From positions 2,760 to 8,159 of the forward strand of contig DPVV01000366.1 in assembly GCA_003526525.1 (NCBI GenBank): DNA of 5,400 bases, given 5' to 3'. This DNA comes from Lachnoclostridium phytofermentans (lineage in GTDB: Bacteria; Bacillota; Clostridia; Lachnospirales; Lachnospiraceae). Below, piece by piece: positions 4,950 through 5,400 of the stretch (position 1 is the first letter of the stretch; each line of letters begins with the position of its first letter). The position numbers were made by a program, and so were the translations under genes. The notes under the pieces were generated by a model. The model was not told where the DNA came from, did no database searches, and saw only the letters and a list, made by a program, of their open reading frames with translations.

Positions 4950-5400
4950 TCAGCCCTTAACGGAACCAACAGTAAGTCCTTTCACAAAATACTTCTGTAA
5001 AAATGGATATAAAATAATAATTGGTAACGTGGAGGTTATAATTACTGCTGACTTAATGGATATTGCAATTGTTGCTTTATCCGCAGAACCGGCAGCATCT
5101 CCAACCATTGTGGTTCCATTTACAATGTTTCTTAAAAATAGCATAACTGGGTACTGTTTTGTATCTAAGTAAATTAAACCATTAAACCAGTCATTCCAGA
5201 AAAATACTGCGGTATACAGCCCAACCGTAGCCAATGCTGCTTTTGAAAGCGGAACAATGATTTTACTTAATACCCCAAAATAACTCAAACCATCAATTAG
5301 TGCAGCTTCTTCGATTTCTGTCGGAAGTGATTTAAAGAAATTAATTAATATGATTAAATTAAATTGGCTGATAGCAAATGGTAGTAACATTGCAAATCTT
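4950..5400 (-). CDS. Carbohydrate ABC transporter permease, CUT1/LplC-like (5' part missing)
   Basis: The frame stays open to the right edge, so at least the first half of the gene is outside; the internal Met at 5390 is not the start, since codons for RFA precede it and the sequence opens mid-domain. The visible part holds the cytoplasmic EAA loop that contacts the ATPase (EEAALIDG then IIVPLSK, about 27-50 from that Met), a membrane segment (51-69), the loop WNDWFNGLIYL (65-75), a last hydrophobic segment (about 108-134) and the typical LplC-type tail LQKYFVKGLTVGSVKG. Such permeases pair with a second permease and a lipoprotein binding protein and usually import oligosaccharides. The 21-bp spacing to murQ suggests that the cargo carries MurNAc, for example GlcNAc-anhydroMurNAc or MurNAc oligosaccharides. 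This cargo is inferred from the neighbourhood only; the family does not reveal it. Confidence 0.88.
   Translation of the reverse strand, partial: RFAMLLPFAISQFNLIILINFFKSLPTEIEEAALIDGLSYFGVLSKIIVPLSKAALATVGLYTAVFFWNDWFNGLIYLDTKQYPVMLFLRNIVNGTTMVGDAAGSADKATIAISIKSAVIITSTLPIIILYPFLQKYFVKGLTVGSVKG

Noticed and set aside
4867..5172. 101-codon plus-strand frame over the murQ/permease junction
   Set aside because: It runs antisense to the start of murQ and the end of the permease, both clearly recognised, so it is an AT-rich shadow.

Overview
The window looks like part of the chromosome of a low-GC Gram-positive anaerobe, most likely a clostridium of the Lachnospiraceae type. The evidence is AT-rich DNA, strong GGAGG ribosome binding sites, clostridial-looking protein sequences and an LplC-type ABC permease. 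This assignment is by feel, not by database search. The left end is a contig end: bases 1-14 are Illumina adapter, not genome.

All six genes fit one pathway, the salvage of peptidoglycan (murein) sugars. From left to right: a 5' part of a NagZ-like GH3 beta-N-acetylglucosaminidase (minus strand, cut by the adapter); a 183-bp gap; a DUF1343/NamZ-like exo-beta-N-acetylmuramidase (minus); a 240-bp divergent control region; anmK, anhydro-MurNAc kinase, and murR, an RpiR-family regulator (plus strand, 22 bp apart); then murQ, MurNAc-6-phosphate etherase, and the C-terminal part of a CUT1 sugar ABC permease (minus, 21 bp apart). murR and murQ converge with a single base between their stop codons.

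The working model is that the ABC transporter, only partly in the window, imports wall-derived oligosaccharides or muropeptides. NagZ and NamZ would then trim GlcNAc and MurNAc from the non-reducing end inside the cell. AnmK opens and phosphorylates 1,6-anhydro-MurNAc to MurNAc-6-P. MurQ removes the lactyl ether to give GlcNAc-6-P and D-lactate. MurR probably senses MurNAc-6-P. Neither hydrolase shows a signal peptide, unlike the secreted Bacillus subtilis pair, so the scheme looks like import first and digestion in the cytoplasm. A kinase or PTS for free (non-anhydro) MurNAc is missing from the window.

The most informative non-coding DNA is the 240-bp region between namZ and anmK. It holds a perfect 17-bp palindrome (ATGTAATT-A-AATTACAT) overlapping by 3 bp a perfect 12-bp palindrome (CATCATATGATG), which is a good candidate MurR operator. 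It also holds three irregularly spaced copies of AATACARATCAAT just before the anmK ribosome binding site. I do not see a wholly unknown system. The least described parts are the cytoplasmic NamZ version, the presumed murein-fragment ABC importer and the repeats.
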